Shown here: in pieces, positions 13,401 to 25,100 of the stretch
Layout: every line of letters begins with the position of its first letter
Position numbering within the stretch: position 1 is the first letter of the stretch
NCBI GenBank assembly: GCA_009869945.1
Contig: WIXG01000202.1
Location: 62,001 to 126,000, forward strand
Length of the DNA: 64,000 bases
From: Mesaphorura yosii
Taxonomy: Eukaryota; Arthropoda; Collembola; Poduromorpha; Tullbergiidae
Direction of reading: 5' to 3'
Notes under the pieces: generated by a model
What the model saw: the letters and a program-made list of their open reading frames with translations, nothing else
Told to the model about the DNA's origin: nothing
Databases searched by the model: none
Translations under genes and position numbers: made by a program

Positions 13401-14425
13401 TGACATTAAAAAATAATTAGTGAACCGTAGAATTTAGCTCTCATCGTCGTCTACTCCTTCCTTCCTCTATACAGACAAAGGTAAGACTTTAGCGTTCATT
13501 AAGTCGGATTCGGATTGGACTTGTTCAGAAATGTGAGTTGAGAGAATTTGGAACAATTAACCTTTAGTTGCCGTATTTATCATCGTCGTCCATCAACCAA
13601 GAAGTGTGCGATTAATATCATTGTGCCCGTCGGGACCATCGACCCAGCCAAGAATTCGTGCTGCCATTCTTCAAAGTTGGGGTCTACTACACTCCAGAAC
13701 AACCGGTAATCATAAATAAGTTAGCCTGAAAAGTCCTGGTTCATGTTCATGAGCAGTTATTTAGTAGTTAGTTGGCTTTGGTTTATTGCTTTTTGGCTTC
13801 AAACGTTTTGGGTCGCCAAATTAACGCACCACTGTACTAACGCCACACCGGTCCCAATTTGCATTAGACAGCATGGAACCAAAGACTAGAACGGCAAGAA
13901 TTCCAAGAAGCATGCATTTAAAGACTCCATGCCTCTGAACACATTTTCTTTGTTACAAATTACGAATGCAATGCTGACTTTGCGTTTTGCATTTTCTTCT
14001 CTTCCTTGGAGGAACTTTTCAGTTGGGGAATGTTGAACTCAAATTTATATTAAAGTCTTCATCGCTCGCTCGCATATTTGTGAGCATTGAATCCTGAAAG
14101 AACAGAATCATTGATTACGACTTAGGGCATGACTGGTGATAAGGCTAAGGCTGCACATTCAAGTTATTCATGGGCCCCGTCATGTCTTAATTTTAGCTGC
14201 AGCCCAGGCATTTCTTGTGAAGCCTAAGGCAAAGTCAATTCCAGAAGCTAATTCATTGATTTCATTATTTCCTTGTGTCTAACATGCACATGGCCATGGC
14301 TGTGATAAAGCATAAATGAAAATTCTTAACGATCTTTACGCTACGCCAATTGTGCAGTGCTGACCAGTACCTGAAAGACTCATTCGCATAGCATATCGCA
14401 TCGCAAGATTAGATTAGATTAGAAT
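10441..14425. other. Intergenic interval between divergent GPCR and Tudor genes
   Basis: Four kilobases separate two genes transcribed away from each other, so it holds both promoters. Open frames here are short, AT-biased and without recognisable domains. No perfect TATA-plus-initiator pair stands out upstream of either start. I found no tRNA, CRISPR-like array or TE ends. The DNA has the same reiterated short words as other non-coding parts of the window. Confidence 0.5.
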
Positions 14426-17400
14426 ATGGATACGAACACGAATACCAATAGAGGCTTTAATCATAGTCGTGGTCGGAGCAGCAGCAGCAGCCGGCAGAAC
14501 AATTACAATGTCAGGGGTGGCAGGGCACGCGGAGGCAATGCCAAAGGACGAGGGCGATGGCAGCCGCAGTACAGAAACAATAACAATGCCAATGTCAAAT
14601 CGCCTCCACAATACACGACTCCTTTGGAGGGCAGTGGTTCCAGAGTGACATACAGTAGCAGGAATGAATACGGCTACCGCAACCGCTACGAGAATTATCG
14701 ACCCGGCATTCTTGGTGCTTACCTCCACGGCCACTCCCACTCGCAGCCAGGTCGAAGTCGGGCAATTAGAAACAGTCATGGTGAAAGGGTCTGGGCATCA
14801 CGAGAAGAAGGGCCCTCTCCATTGTTCTCATCTTCCTCGTCCTCCACTGATGAAGCAACGACCCTTTGGTAATATATTCATGCCTTTCATGCAACAGGCA
14901 GCATAGCATTCAGATTACTATTTGCATTGGCTTAAGAAAGGATAAGCTTGGATTGGTTTCTTGAGTAAAGAGACGCTTTAGTCGAGTCTTGAGTTCATTC
15001 TGCTCTGCTGCTTTCGGTAGTTCTTTCGTTAACCTTTTCAAGAGTTCTGTGTGCCATGTCAGTGAATCTCCTGGATCCTCCGACCCCGAATTGGACTCTC
15101 CAACACTCATAGGCGCCGGTGGAAGTGGAACAATGTCCGTGATAATGGCAGATGTAAGAATTAAATCAAACTCCTTCTTAATTATTTATTATGCTAGCAT
15201 TAATGATTATTTCTGATTTCCAGACTCTCCTAAAGAACTTCCGTAGTCTCGAATGCGATCATTGCCAGCGTCATTTTGGCTTTCAAGCCCGCACTGCAAG
15301 ATCGCGTGCGGAAGGCGTCTTTTGTAGTTCCACGTGCGCGGAGAACCAACTAACGTAAGTTTCCAATTATGCTTCTCTCTTCTCTGCCTTTTGTTTTTAA
15401 AATACCGAAACCGATATCAATTTCTAGTGCTTGCGGCGGGAGCGGCAAAGAAAATGGTCCGTTCGAATTGGAGGCGAGGCGGCAGGTCATAACACCGACA
15501 CCAAAAACCACGCCTTCGTTTGGCATTGGCAGGGTTCCAACACTCCCGCTCATTTCACGCGGTCAAGCTCAAAGCAATGGCAATGCCAATGCCAATGCGC
15601 TCCTACTCGCCCCTGCGCCTCTCCGTAGACAAAAGGCGATGCCTGTAAATGATAAGACTGCTGACGTCAACGTCAACTTTAATAATGATTTAGTCAGTGG
15701 AAGCGACAACAACTCCAACAGAAATATGCTCCTCCCCTTCCACACGCCGTCGCTTGACACCGTGGCTCCAAACTCTCGGGAAAGTGCACGGGAAAATGGT
15801 AAGACACAATTAGTCAATTAGTATTTAATTTGAAGGCACGAGTGAACTGACAAACTAGTTCACCACTGGGCATTGGCTAGAAACAACATCGGAACTCTTC
15901 CTCAAAACGGAAAGCAGAAATGCTAAGCCTAGGTCATCGGAGCGCTCCGCCATTCAGAATCGCCAACCATTTCCAAATCGGGTATCTCGAGAATCTCGAC
16001 CAAGTGTCTTTGCTGCGACTGGATTACCATTGGTAAGTCTAAACCGCTAAACTTTTAGGAGGCTCGACTAGTCAGACTTATCTTAAAAATTAAAAGACTG
16101 TAGATCTGTATTATTGCAGGAGCGTGCTGACAATTACACTTCTGACATTGCTAATATGCGTGACTTTGATGACGAAACAGTTCCGTCGGTCACACACACG
16201 CCACCGATAGAAAATGAAGCAAAAGCATCGCCGCCAAACGCCGCGCCTTTGCCTCTGAGACCACCAATTGACGAGCCCAGTTTCACAGCTCCACGGCGCA
16301 TACTTTTGCCAACGCCGCCTTCGACTTCGGCGGGGCCTGCACCTGCGCCTGCAGCAGCGAAGAATTCTAATACCAATGCCAACGTCAAAGTCAATCCGGT
16401 TCCAGTGACTCCTGCTGCAGTTTCAGTTTTGGCCACAACTCCAACCACTTCGGCTCCAGTTTCTGTCGATTGTGTGGACAGAGTTTCCAGAAACTACGTG
16501 ACTCCAACGACAACGCCACCACCATTGGCTCAGGTCGAGGAGAAGAAAAAGAACGCTGCCGCTGTGACTTCGGCTCCTCACGCTCAGGTAGCAACAGCCA
16601 AAGATCCTGCAGCTTCAGCTGCAAAGAGTCCTGTAACCAATGCAATGAACGAAGGTGGTGCTTCTGCTTCTGCAATCGACCGAGAAGAAGTCACCATATA
16701 CCCAGCCAGGCGCGTGAGCAAAATCTCAAAGAACCTGAAGTGGGGAAGACCCTTGCTTCTCGGGATGCAGTTGGTGGTAAGGAGCCTTCAGCCTATGAGC
16801 TATTTTAACGTCTGGCTGGAGTTAATTTTCGGCTTGCAACTGAACTCCACCGCTTCTTTTTTCTCCTCGCAGGTTCAGCGTGCTCACGCCAACAGCCCGC
16901 TGGACATTTACGTGCAGACGCCCGACCAGTCGGCGCAGGCTGGGGCGATGACAACTGACTTCCAAAATATGCTACAGGAGGGCCAACTGAATCGCCAGGG
17001 CCTCTCGTACGAGGTTGGATCCCTGTGCGTGGCGCCTTACATGGGGGATCATTATCGGGCCGAGATTGTTCAGAACGACCCCAGCAGCGAGTTCGTCCGT
17101 GTCTTCTTCTCTGACTTTGGGAACGACGAGGTGGTCGGCAAAGAACAGCTGTACTCCCTGCCCGCCAAATACAAAGACACCCCGCGCCTTATTTATCACT
17201 GCCAGTGGGATTTGGGGGCCACCAAGGAAATGAGTGAACACGAGAAGGCGGAGATTTACGCGAAGGAAGTCCTGGAAATTATCCCAATTAATGAGGTGAG
17301 GCTGGCGAAATGCTTCTAGCATTTTAAATGGCGACGGCGGCAATTTTAAATTCTTTTTGTGTATTTTCTGTGTTCTTTACAGCTTCGCCCTGGGCAGTAC

Positions 17401-18301
17401 GTCATTCGCATTGGAGCCTACCGCCCTCGGACGAAGATCAGAATTTCACGCGAGGAAAGGCCTCTCGCCATCGCCTCGGCGTCGGTGACATCTGCCAATG
17501 TGCCCGAGTCCCTTGCCAGCAAGAAGCGGCCAATGATTACGTCTCTCCCGGTCTCCGGAAACATTGATACCAATATGGAGCTGGGAGTCGTCTTCACCTG
17601 GAGCCTGACTCGCTACTTGATTGGATCTCCGAAGGACGACATTAAGCGTGAGGAAATGCACAACAAATTGAACAAAGCTCCAGGCAAGTTGCTAAAAAAA
17701 TTTGCACACCACAGCACACTTTTAGATGACAAGTTTCTTCCGGTTATAGAGACCCTGACTCCATACCAGGGCGTGCCTATCGTCGGCGAGATTCTGATTG
17801 GCGGATACCAAAGTGAACTCTATCGTGGCTTGGTTAAAGCTGTCAACGGAGATGAGGTGACACTGGACTACATCGATTATGGAGACACCAGCGTGCTTAA
17901 GATCAACGATTGCTTTTCCCCACCTGAAGAAATTCTTACCGTAAGCAAGTCGATAGCAAATTTGAAATTTGGCGGCTGATTACTTGAATTTTGTCTTTTC
18001 AGTATCCGAGATATGGAGTGAACGTCAACTTGGACACTACAAGAATTAAGAAGCTCGTGAGAATGGTGACCAAGCCTATTGAGGATCAGATGTACAAACT
18101 CATGACTGTCGAATTCGTAAGTGGCAGTGACAAATCCTGGATGCTCCAGACAAATTATGTCTAAGAATTCTTCTTCATTCTGCTTTTGCTTCCCAGACAA
18201 CTATGAACAAAGATCGTCCAGACGAGTTTAACGCGATTTTCTGGATCAACCCACAACAGACATTCAACTCCTTTTTTGAGGAGCGAATCATCGAGGACTG
18301 A
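14426..18301 (+). CDS. Tudor-domain protein with RG-rich N-terminus and cysteine cluster (probable germline/piRNA factor)
   Basis: Exons: 14426-14868, 15021-15153, 15224-15354, 15428-15798, 15881-16032, 16120-16776, 16873-17295, 17383-17940, 18003-18116, 18197-18301 (TGA), giving about 1028 residues; every phase closes. A second in-frame acceptor for exon 2 exists at 15061-15062. The first 60 residues are rich in RG/RGG and Asn, a typical target for symmetric arginine methylation or RNA binding. Exon 3 (about residues 193-236) has CDHC followed by FCSSTC and a further Cys, consistent with a small zinc finger of MYND or FCS type. A low-complexity Pro/Ala/Asn region follows. Exon 7 encodes an extended Tudor domain (VGSLCVAPYMGDHYRAEIV and FFSDFGNDE); exon 8 encodes a second (GEILIGGYQSELYRGLV and LDYIDYGDT). 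The aromatic residues that cradle dimethylarginine appear present in both (FxDFGN and YIDYGD). Multi-Tudor proteins of this form scaffold Piwi proteins in nuage, so a piRNA role is an inference. The exact orthologue (Tdrd1, Tudor or another) is not resolved. Confidence 0.85.
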
Positions 18302-18450
18302 CTTGAGCAGCTGATTAACCACCCATTTCTGGTTTCGTTGACTTCAAATTCTCAATTAAATCTTAATTTGAACTTAGTTAAGACCATATGTCCACAAAAC
18401 ACCAGGAACTCGTTGAAACCGCAATTTAATTAATTAGGCATTGTTGGATT

Positions 18451-18456
18451 AATAAA
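18451..18456 (+). terminator. Poly(A) signal of the Tudor gene
   Basis: AATAAA lies 150 bp after the Tudor stop codon, in a short AT-rich 3' UTR. The facing V-ATPase gene has its own signal on the other strand about 330 bp further on, so the two transcripts need not overlap. Confidence 0.6.
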
Positions 18457-18779
18457 CTGTGGCGGTGCGTTCATTAATAATTTGACTTGGCCTTTATTTC
18501 TGCGGCGGTATTTTGCTTTAAATATAATGAGAATCTGAGATTTCTGCTGCAATCTACAACAATGCACTACGCAACTACGCTAATTGTCTAGCTAAATAAC
18601 CCACTTGACTACAAAAATCGACGAAATGATACGTTCGGCGATTACATTAACAGATTAAATTGCATATCTCTAATGACTCGACAAGATAAGAAAAGGAATG
18701 TGAATGGTGAATCTCACAGAAGATGACCGACGATTCGACGATGATCGATTGTGGAATCCAGGAATCTTGGTGATAGCGA

Positions 18780-18785
18780 TTTATT
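18780..18785 (-). terminator. Poly(A) signal of the V-ATPase subunit e gene
   Basis: AATAAA on the minus strand begins 4 nt after the TAG stop codon at 18791-18789. The predicted 3' UTR would therefore be only a few tens of bases long, unusually compact. Confidence 0.6.
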
Positions 18786-18788
18786 TGA

Positions 18789-19325
18789 CTACTGATTGAG
18801 TGAGGCAGAATCTGGCGCCGGCTGGAAAAATTAAAAGAAAGGCATAAACATAGGCCTAATTAAACAGTTATGCTTGGTCCAGGGTTTATTTGGGGTTTTG
18901 CCTCGGGCACTTACCCATTGCTGCTGGATCAAGATCGCAGTTTTCATGTTGACGATGGGGCCGATTAATGGGTTCATCTGAGCCATGTAGCAGCATAGCC
19001 AACTGAAAAGAAGCCAGACGCACAAATTAATCAGTGCACCAACCAGGCAGGTTTGCTGGTCAAGTAAACTGATAAGATCCGCCCCGCCCGCATTTACTTA
19101 CAATAGCCAACAAGTTGCACCAGTTAACATTAGAACCACTTGCAGGACTCTGAAAAAGGAAAATGTGTCGCAATCAGTCGGGAGCGTCAAATTAACTTTA
19201 ATTCTGGTGTGCTAATCAGTCACGTACCCCCGATTGGGTCCTTTTGGCACGAGGAATGGCAACACGATGCCAACGGCGCCCCAGAGGATGGTGAAAAACA
19301 GGACGGGAAGTGCGCTGGCTCCCAT
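18789..19325 (-). CDS. ATP6V0E1: V-type H+-ATPase subunit e (V0 sector, VhaM9.7/ATP6V0E family)
   Basis: Small hydrophobic subunit of the membrane V0 sector of the vacuolar proton pump. Four short exons, 19325-19228, 19149-19102, 19002-18915 and 18821-18789, join in phase to give 88 residues against the usual 80-90. The first exon encodes helix 1 and the signature [11 protein letters not shown] (the family has PKGPNRG). Exon 2 and the start of exon 3 encode helix 2, ending with AQMNPLIGP, matching the family motif AQLNPLFGP. The last exon supplies a short polar tail. It is tail to tail with the Tudor gene, and its last three exons are below 100 nt, so an ORF-only search would miss it. Because three splice junctions are phase-consistent and both signature motifs are present, I consider it a real, intact gene. 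Confidence 0.93.
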
Positions 19326-20305
19326 TTTGGGTGGTATTTAATTAGGTGGCCTTCGGAAACTGGTACCAACTCCTACGAAACCAAACTTTACAAGCACGGC
19401 TGCCAAAAATTAATTATTTTGCGAATTTACAATAGACGTCGACGAGCCCAGCCTTTTATTTTGTGATGCACTGCCTTTCTGCTTGCTAAAGGATAAATGT
19501 TATCGGAATACAAGCAGAAGCAGATGTAAAGCTTTAGCTTTGACTGTTGCAAGCACAGATGGACTCCTACAACCGTTTCTGCGTTGCGTTCTACCAGACC
19601 AGACAGAAGTTTTTCACTTCTTCGCCGTGCCGTGCTAATTTTGCCACGCTAATGAGGTAAGATGAAATTTTGAGAATCGGCGGCTTGGGACTCGACCGAC
19701 TCCTGACTTGACTTGACACTTAGGAGGAGGAAGGCTCCGTCTTATTTGTCGCGCGCGTGTTTTTTTTATTTATTTTTTGGCAGGGTGCTCGGAAACCATC
19801 ATCGAAATTAATGAGCTTGTAGACACACCTTTTAAATGCTGTTTGCTACTTGATCCGGATAATAGAGCGACGAGAATCTCGGCTCCGACACGTTTTATTA
19901 CAACTATTTTGTCATATCGCAGTCGCAGCATAGCAGGAATTTGGCACTGGTAATCATAACAGACGTCTAGAACACTTGCGACTGGAATTCTTCTGAGAAA
20001 TTAAACATTAACCATTAACCCTGCGATGCGTTAGTCAAATACATGCAAATACAATATAAAAGAAAGAGAGTCTCAAGTCTTAATAATATCAGGCGTGCTT
20101 AAAGCATTTCGCATTTTGCTATTCACAGAGTTAAAATTAAAAGAGGCTACACAAACGTAATTCAGAGTGAAGGCACATAAATCAAGATTTCTATCTAAAA
20201 TACGTCTAGTCAAGAAGGCAGGCAGCCCAGACAGGACCAAAAGACACTTGAATCATACTCAAATCAATTTAGGCTTATCAGCTAAACGCTTAAGGCAGGC
20301 TAACA
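19326..20305. other. Intergenic interval upstream of V-ATPase e and downstream of the sphingomyelin synthase gene
   Basis: Roughly 1 kb between two minus-strand genes. It should contain the V-ATPase e promoter close to 19325 and the 3' UTR of the lipid enzyme. A minus-strand AATAAA at 19899-19894 is a candidate end for the latter, about 400 nt after its stop codon. No coding frame, RNA gene or repeat terminus was seen. Confidence 0.5.
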
Positions 20306-22128
20306 CTAAATGTTGAGGAGTTTGTTGCTCCACGGCAGTGAAAATTGTTTCGGGAGGTGGCCGCCGACATTGCCCTCAAAGTACATGAACCAGCGGTACC
20401 AGAGCGTGTTGGAATAGTAATTCGTGGGGGAAGGCTTCTGTAAGGCACCAGAAAAAAAGAACAGGAATTTAAATTTCACGCGCCAACACCCTACATTCAA
20501 ATTTTGAAGGTCGCGCGCGCCGTGCCGTGGGTCACCTTGAATTCTGGGTTGTTGGCGAGCATGTGGTACGTCCAAAACATTCTCGTGGCCGCGTAGTAGC
20601 CGATGAGAACGTCGATGGTGTAGTGCCCCCGCGCGATGAGGAGGATAGCCATGCCCGACCAGCTCAGAAGCCATGAGATCCATTCGATAAAGTACAAACG
20701 CCTCGGCATATCTGAAAACGAGGCAAAGGAAAAGGGTTTAAGAATTTTTATTCATCTTGCGGATGCGGATGTGGAAAATGCGAATCTTACATTCTTTGAT
20801 GAACAAATAGCCGACCATCAGCATGCAAGTGTGCCCGCTATAAATGTAATCACCACAGCTCTTCTTTTGTCCGCTGATCTGGAGACCGCCTCCACCGAGT
20901 AGCTCGCCGGCTCGTTTGAGGACGACGAAGAAGGAGGTCGAGTTCGATTTGGGCGAGCAGTACACCGTGTCGTTGGCGATCGGGAGCACTGTGACTGAAA
21001 AGTGCAGAAAGAGAAATGAGAAAACTCAGAAAACGGAAATGGCAAAATGCAAAATGCAAATGAAAAATCGGCATCGGCATTCTTTGACATCAACTATCGG
21101 CATTTTACTGATCTGCTTGTTCGATCTATCGGGCGGATGGGAGATTCTTTTGTTTCGCTTCACTCTACTGAAACTGAAAAGTAGGGCTCACTTACCGTAC
21201 ATCGTGACGCTTCGCATGCAGTAAAGAACTGACAGGATGAAGAACGCTCTTCTGGCGAGTATCCATCTGGAGCAACGACGACGACGAGCCACGCATGAAT
21301 GCAATAAAGAAAGAAAGGCATAAAAAATTAATGTCTTTTTAAATGGTGCGGGGCAAAAATGTTGCAAAAATGTTGAAAAATGCCACGCGAAATCGAATAC
21401 GACGGAAATGTAGGTAAGGCGTCTTACCGGTGGCGGTGGAGGCCGATCATCGTGCCCCACGTGATCATCGTGAGCATGACAAACACGTCGGGGACGCGCA
21501 TCAGCTGTGGAATGATGTAAATGTTGTCCAGGACGGCGTCGGGGAGTGGCGGGTGCGTTGCGCGGTCGGGGACCCGGTCGTGGACGAGAGCGATCGAGAC
21601 CGAGTTGAGGACGAAGCCGAAGGCGAGGAGGAGGAAGGCGACGAACGTCTTGAACTTCTCCTTCGGGTACTTTGTGATGTGTGTCGTCTTCTCGGGCATC
21701 TGCACTTGCCGGGACCAATAAAGATTCTTGTTCATGTCCTAAACACACAAGATAAATCGACAAATGGAAATTAAGGAGGAATTCCACGCATGCACGCGCC
21801 GACCCTATCAAATTACTTTTTGGCGCTCCGGGCTTACATAATCTTTCATTTCCTTCTCCTTATGGTAGTAGTAATCATCCTCCAGATTGTCGCCGACGAA
21901 GCAGTCGTCCGAGTAGTCGATGTTTAACACGCGGGCTCCTGCAGCAATGGGGACTCCGTTCGACGCACCACTGCCGCCGCTGCTGCTCAGGCCGCCGACG
22001 CCCGTGCTGCTGCCGGCTGGTGAACAGGAATTCGAGTCGTGATTACAGTCTTCGAGCAGTGGGCTTCGCTGCGTGATCCGCTGCGACTCGGTCTCACTGA
22101 TTATGATCATCGAGCGGGGGCTCTCCAT
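20306..22128 (-). CDS. Sphingomyelin synthase family enzyme (SGMS1/2-like ceramide phosphotransferase)
   Basis: Multi-pass membrane enzyme that moves a phospho-head-group (phosphocholine or phosphoethanolamine) from a phospholipid to ceramide. Exons: 22128-21838, 21738-21428, 21266-21196, 20994-20791, 20711-20536, 20437-20306 (TAG), 394 residues. The start is taken as ATG at 22128, because the frame further upstream opens only with GTG and follows a stop. The N-terminus is a Ser/Gly-rich cytosolic segment without the SAM domain of SMSr/SAMD8. Six hydrophobic segments follow. The catalytic triad of the PAP2-like superfamily is present: His in YSGHT (exon 4), and His and Asp in GHYTIDV (exon 5). 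The downstream motif FWTYHMLAN matches the family motif FWWYHTMAN. Exon 6 carries WYRWFMYFEGNV, close to the family end. Head-group preference cannot be read from the sequence. Confidence 0.92.
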
Positions 22129-22168
22129 CGTCAGGACCGCTGAGGACGCGCCGGGCGTTCGTGATCTC

Positions 22169-22192
22169 GTCACTGTCACTGTCACTGTCACT
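22169..22192 (+). repeat. Hexanucleotide microsatellite (GTCACT)4
   Basis: Four tandem GTCACT units lie just upstream of the sphingomyelin synthase ATG, in its predicted 5' UTR. Read on the minus strand they form a short open Thr-Val run that begins only with GTG, so translation of it is unlikely. Related loose copies (GTCAAGTCAATAGTCAAAGTC) continue to about 22218. Confidence 0.7.
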
Positions 22193-25100
22193 ATCAGTCA
22201 AGTCAATAGTCAAAGTCAGCTCAGTGCCGATCAGCCGATCACATTAACAACTATCAAAATCTCTGTGTCTTGATACTTTGAGCGAAAGACGAAAGTGTCA
22301 TCCTTCAGCAGCGCCTGCCTTTGCCTTCAATGCGGTTAGCTTAGCGGTTCGGTGCACGTTGCCAATTCCGTAACTAAAATTAGGATGACACATTTCAGAT
22401 TCTGATTTCAGATTTCTTCGTCTGCGATGCGACTCTGCCTTGCCATTTAAAATGAGTGCTTATCATTTTCCGCCTGCTGCTGCTAGGCGAATCGCGAATC
22501 GAAGCTTTCTGATTTGGCTTTTGCCCACTACACAGTTAACAATTTAGTTTATGGTCTCTGCTGATAAGAACCAGCTACAGTCACAGTCACGTTGCAATCA
22601 ATGGCGTGGCTGGTCTGGTGAATGGCTCGCTTAATCACCATCACAGTCACAAATGAAATGTAAATGTAATAATAAAGGTTACTGATAAGGTTGACTTTGT
22701 TCCAGTGCTTTGTCTGATTCGAAGTGTACGCGAATCGAAAAGCTAAATTGGCCTGGCGTGCCGTGGCCGTCAGGCTTATCTTTTTTTCACCGTGGCCGAT
22801 TTTGCCAAGTTCGCTGGGCAGAAGCGCCGTATTTTGGAGCTCCGAGCACGTGGGGAAGCGTAATTACGTTACGAATCATGAAAGTCAGGTAAATTGGCTC
22901 GTTAACAAGTACTCATTCACTAAATTACTTGGAATTGACCTCTAAACTGATCAGCAAGAGAAAATCTGTGAGCACGAGTCGCTGTTCGCAGTCGCAAGTC
23001 GAAATCTCACTTCACTGCTGGTCTGCCGTCAACAAAATTGTCTTTACGCGAAGATACGCTTTCAAGTCTTTACTTACTTTTCGCACTGCACAGCACCACG
23101 CGTTCAAGTTTTTGGCACGCGTACGTTTCGTTCAGAAAATCATAACTTGCACTGGGCTTTAGTGTGGAGTCTTATTGTACTGGCACTGGGACTTGTTTTG
23201 GTTGTCGTTGTCGTGATCATTAGAAGCAAGTAGCAAAATAAAAGTGATAAGAGGTTATGATGGCAAAATACAAAATTATCGCCCACGCACACGCTTCGGA
23301 AATCGTACGAATTTTGTCTTCGTCACAACACAAAACGCCTTGCTTTGCGTTGCTTTACTTTGCTTTTTTGCGAATTTGGAACTGAGGCCGAGTCCACTCT
23401 TGCAAAAATCGCAATCGTCTTGTGTGTCCTTCAGAATCATGAATCGCGAATGGCCAGCAGAGCAGTGCCAGCAACAAGTTTCGTCTTTCGTGGTTTCTGA
23501 TTTCGCATTATTACGCAAGCTTAGCTAAATTGAGTCTTTGAATCTCTTTGCCAACTGCCACGGCGACAAGATCACTTGAATTTGAATAAGTTTCGCAATT
23601 CACCATAAATTCGCAATTACAGGTTGGCTGTTGAATACGTCGAGTTCTCTTGAAGGATTCGCAGCTGAATGCAGCAAAGAAGGAGAGCGGAATTTGAACA
23701 AGTCTCGAGTGTTCGTCCGCGTTGGATTTAATTGAGGGTAATTCAATTTGAATGGAAATGGCCTGACTTTCGCCTTTCGTTTTTCCTTTCCCTCGTCTTC
23801 TGCTCGCCGAGCTCGAGCGATTGTTATTCAATTCACACAATTATGGGTCATTTAAGCGGCCAGCCCAGCCGGTCTTGAGTCCTCGGTCTCAGTGTTCTTC
23901 AGCCGTCGAGGCGTGCTGGGTGAGAATTTTCTATTCAAATGACTCAAGGCAGGCCAAAGCTAAAGTAAAGAAAAGGAGTCCAGTCCAAAAGTCCAGCCAG
24001 CCAGCCTCGAGTGTTCTTCTCCAGTTCCAGTTTTATGTCCCACACAAGCCGAGCATACAAGCATAACTTTGAGTATCAAGTCAATAAATCAGTCACCGTC
24101 ACGGCCGTCACAAGCCTGCAATTCAATTTGCGATTCGCGAATTGAGTTCTGAATTCCAAAGTCATTCAATCTGTCCATCCATCAAGCCTGAGCCTGAAGC
24201 CTTCAAGTGGCGTGGCGTGGCGTACATAAAATAATCACGAGGCGATCGATGATCGATTTAATCACGAGCCGATGTCGATTATTATGCACATAATCACAAT
24301 CACTGCAATGCACCGCAACGCACTATTTATGATTCATCAATGTGAAGTCTTCTCTTCTCTTCGCGCCGTGTCGCATTAACGCCGAAATTATGACTGCATT
24401 AATTCTTTATGTGTTTATGTTAACGTCACGCACGGCACGGCCTTTGACGCCTGATGTCTGTGTAAACAAACCCAGCAGCCAGCAGCGAAGGAGTCGAACC
24501 GAGCACGTGTTGGGAGCCCATAAATCATTCTCTCTAATATTCACTTCCACTTTCTCGTCGTCGCCCGCGCCGTTGTCGTGCCATGAATTACGATAATGAT
24601 GGCTGGCGAATTGGTGATGGTGAATATTGAATTGAATCTCCAATAATTGATTTTCTCGGTCCGCTTGCTGCACGCCACTTTCTTCTCAAGTCTTCAAGCG
24701 GCTTTTATTATGCATAAAATTTCTGCTTGGTCGCTGGTCGTCGGTTTTTGTGTCAAGCACTCTGAAAAATGACAAAACATAAATTACATTCAAATTGGAG
24801 GTATGCGATTGGCGATGGCCTTTGAGATATTGGCCAAGTTTGCAAACTTTGCAAACATGCAAATTGGGAGAAGAAACGAGTGCTGCGGTTTGGTTTTATG
24901 GTTTTGGTTTGGATTGCGATTTGGGAACTTTGGTTTTTGTCTTTCATATTTACATGGCTGGATTGGCACAGTATGCAAAAGAACGGACGTTAAAATCACA
25001 AATCGAGATTCGGAAAACGGCAATGGACAAATGCAAATATGAGTGTATAAGTAAACAAAGGCCTGAAAGCCTGCTGAATTGGCCTGGCAATTCCCATTAT

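Noticed and set aside
22129-22191. Thr-Val repeat extension of the sphingomyelin synthase
   Set aside because: It begins with GTG and is preceded in frame by a stop codon; the (GTCACT)n repeat is better seen as 5' UTR.
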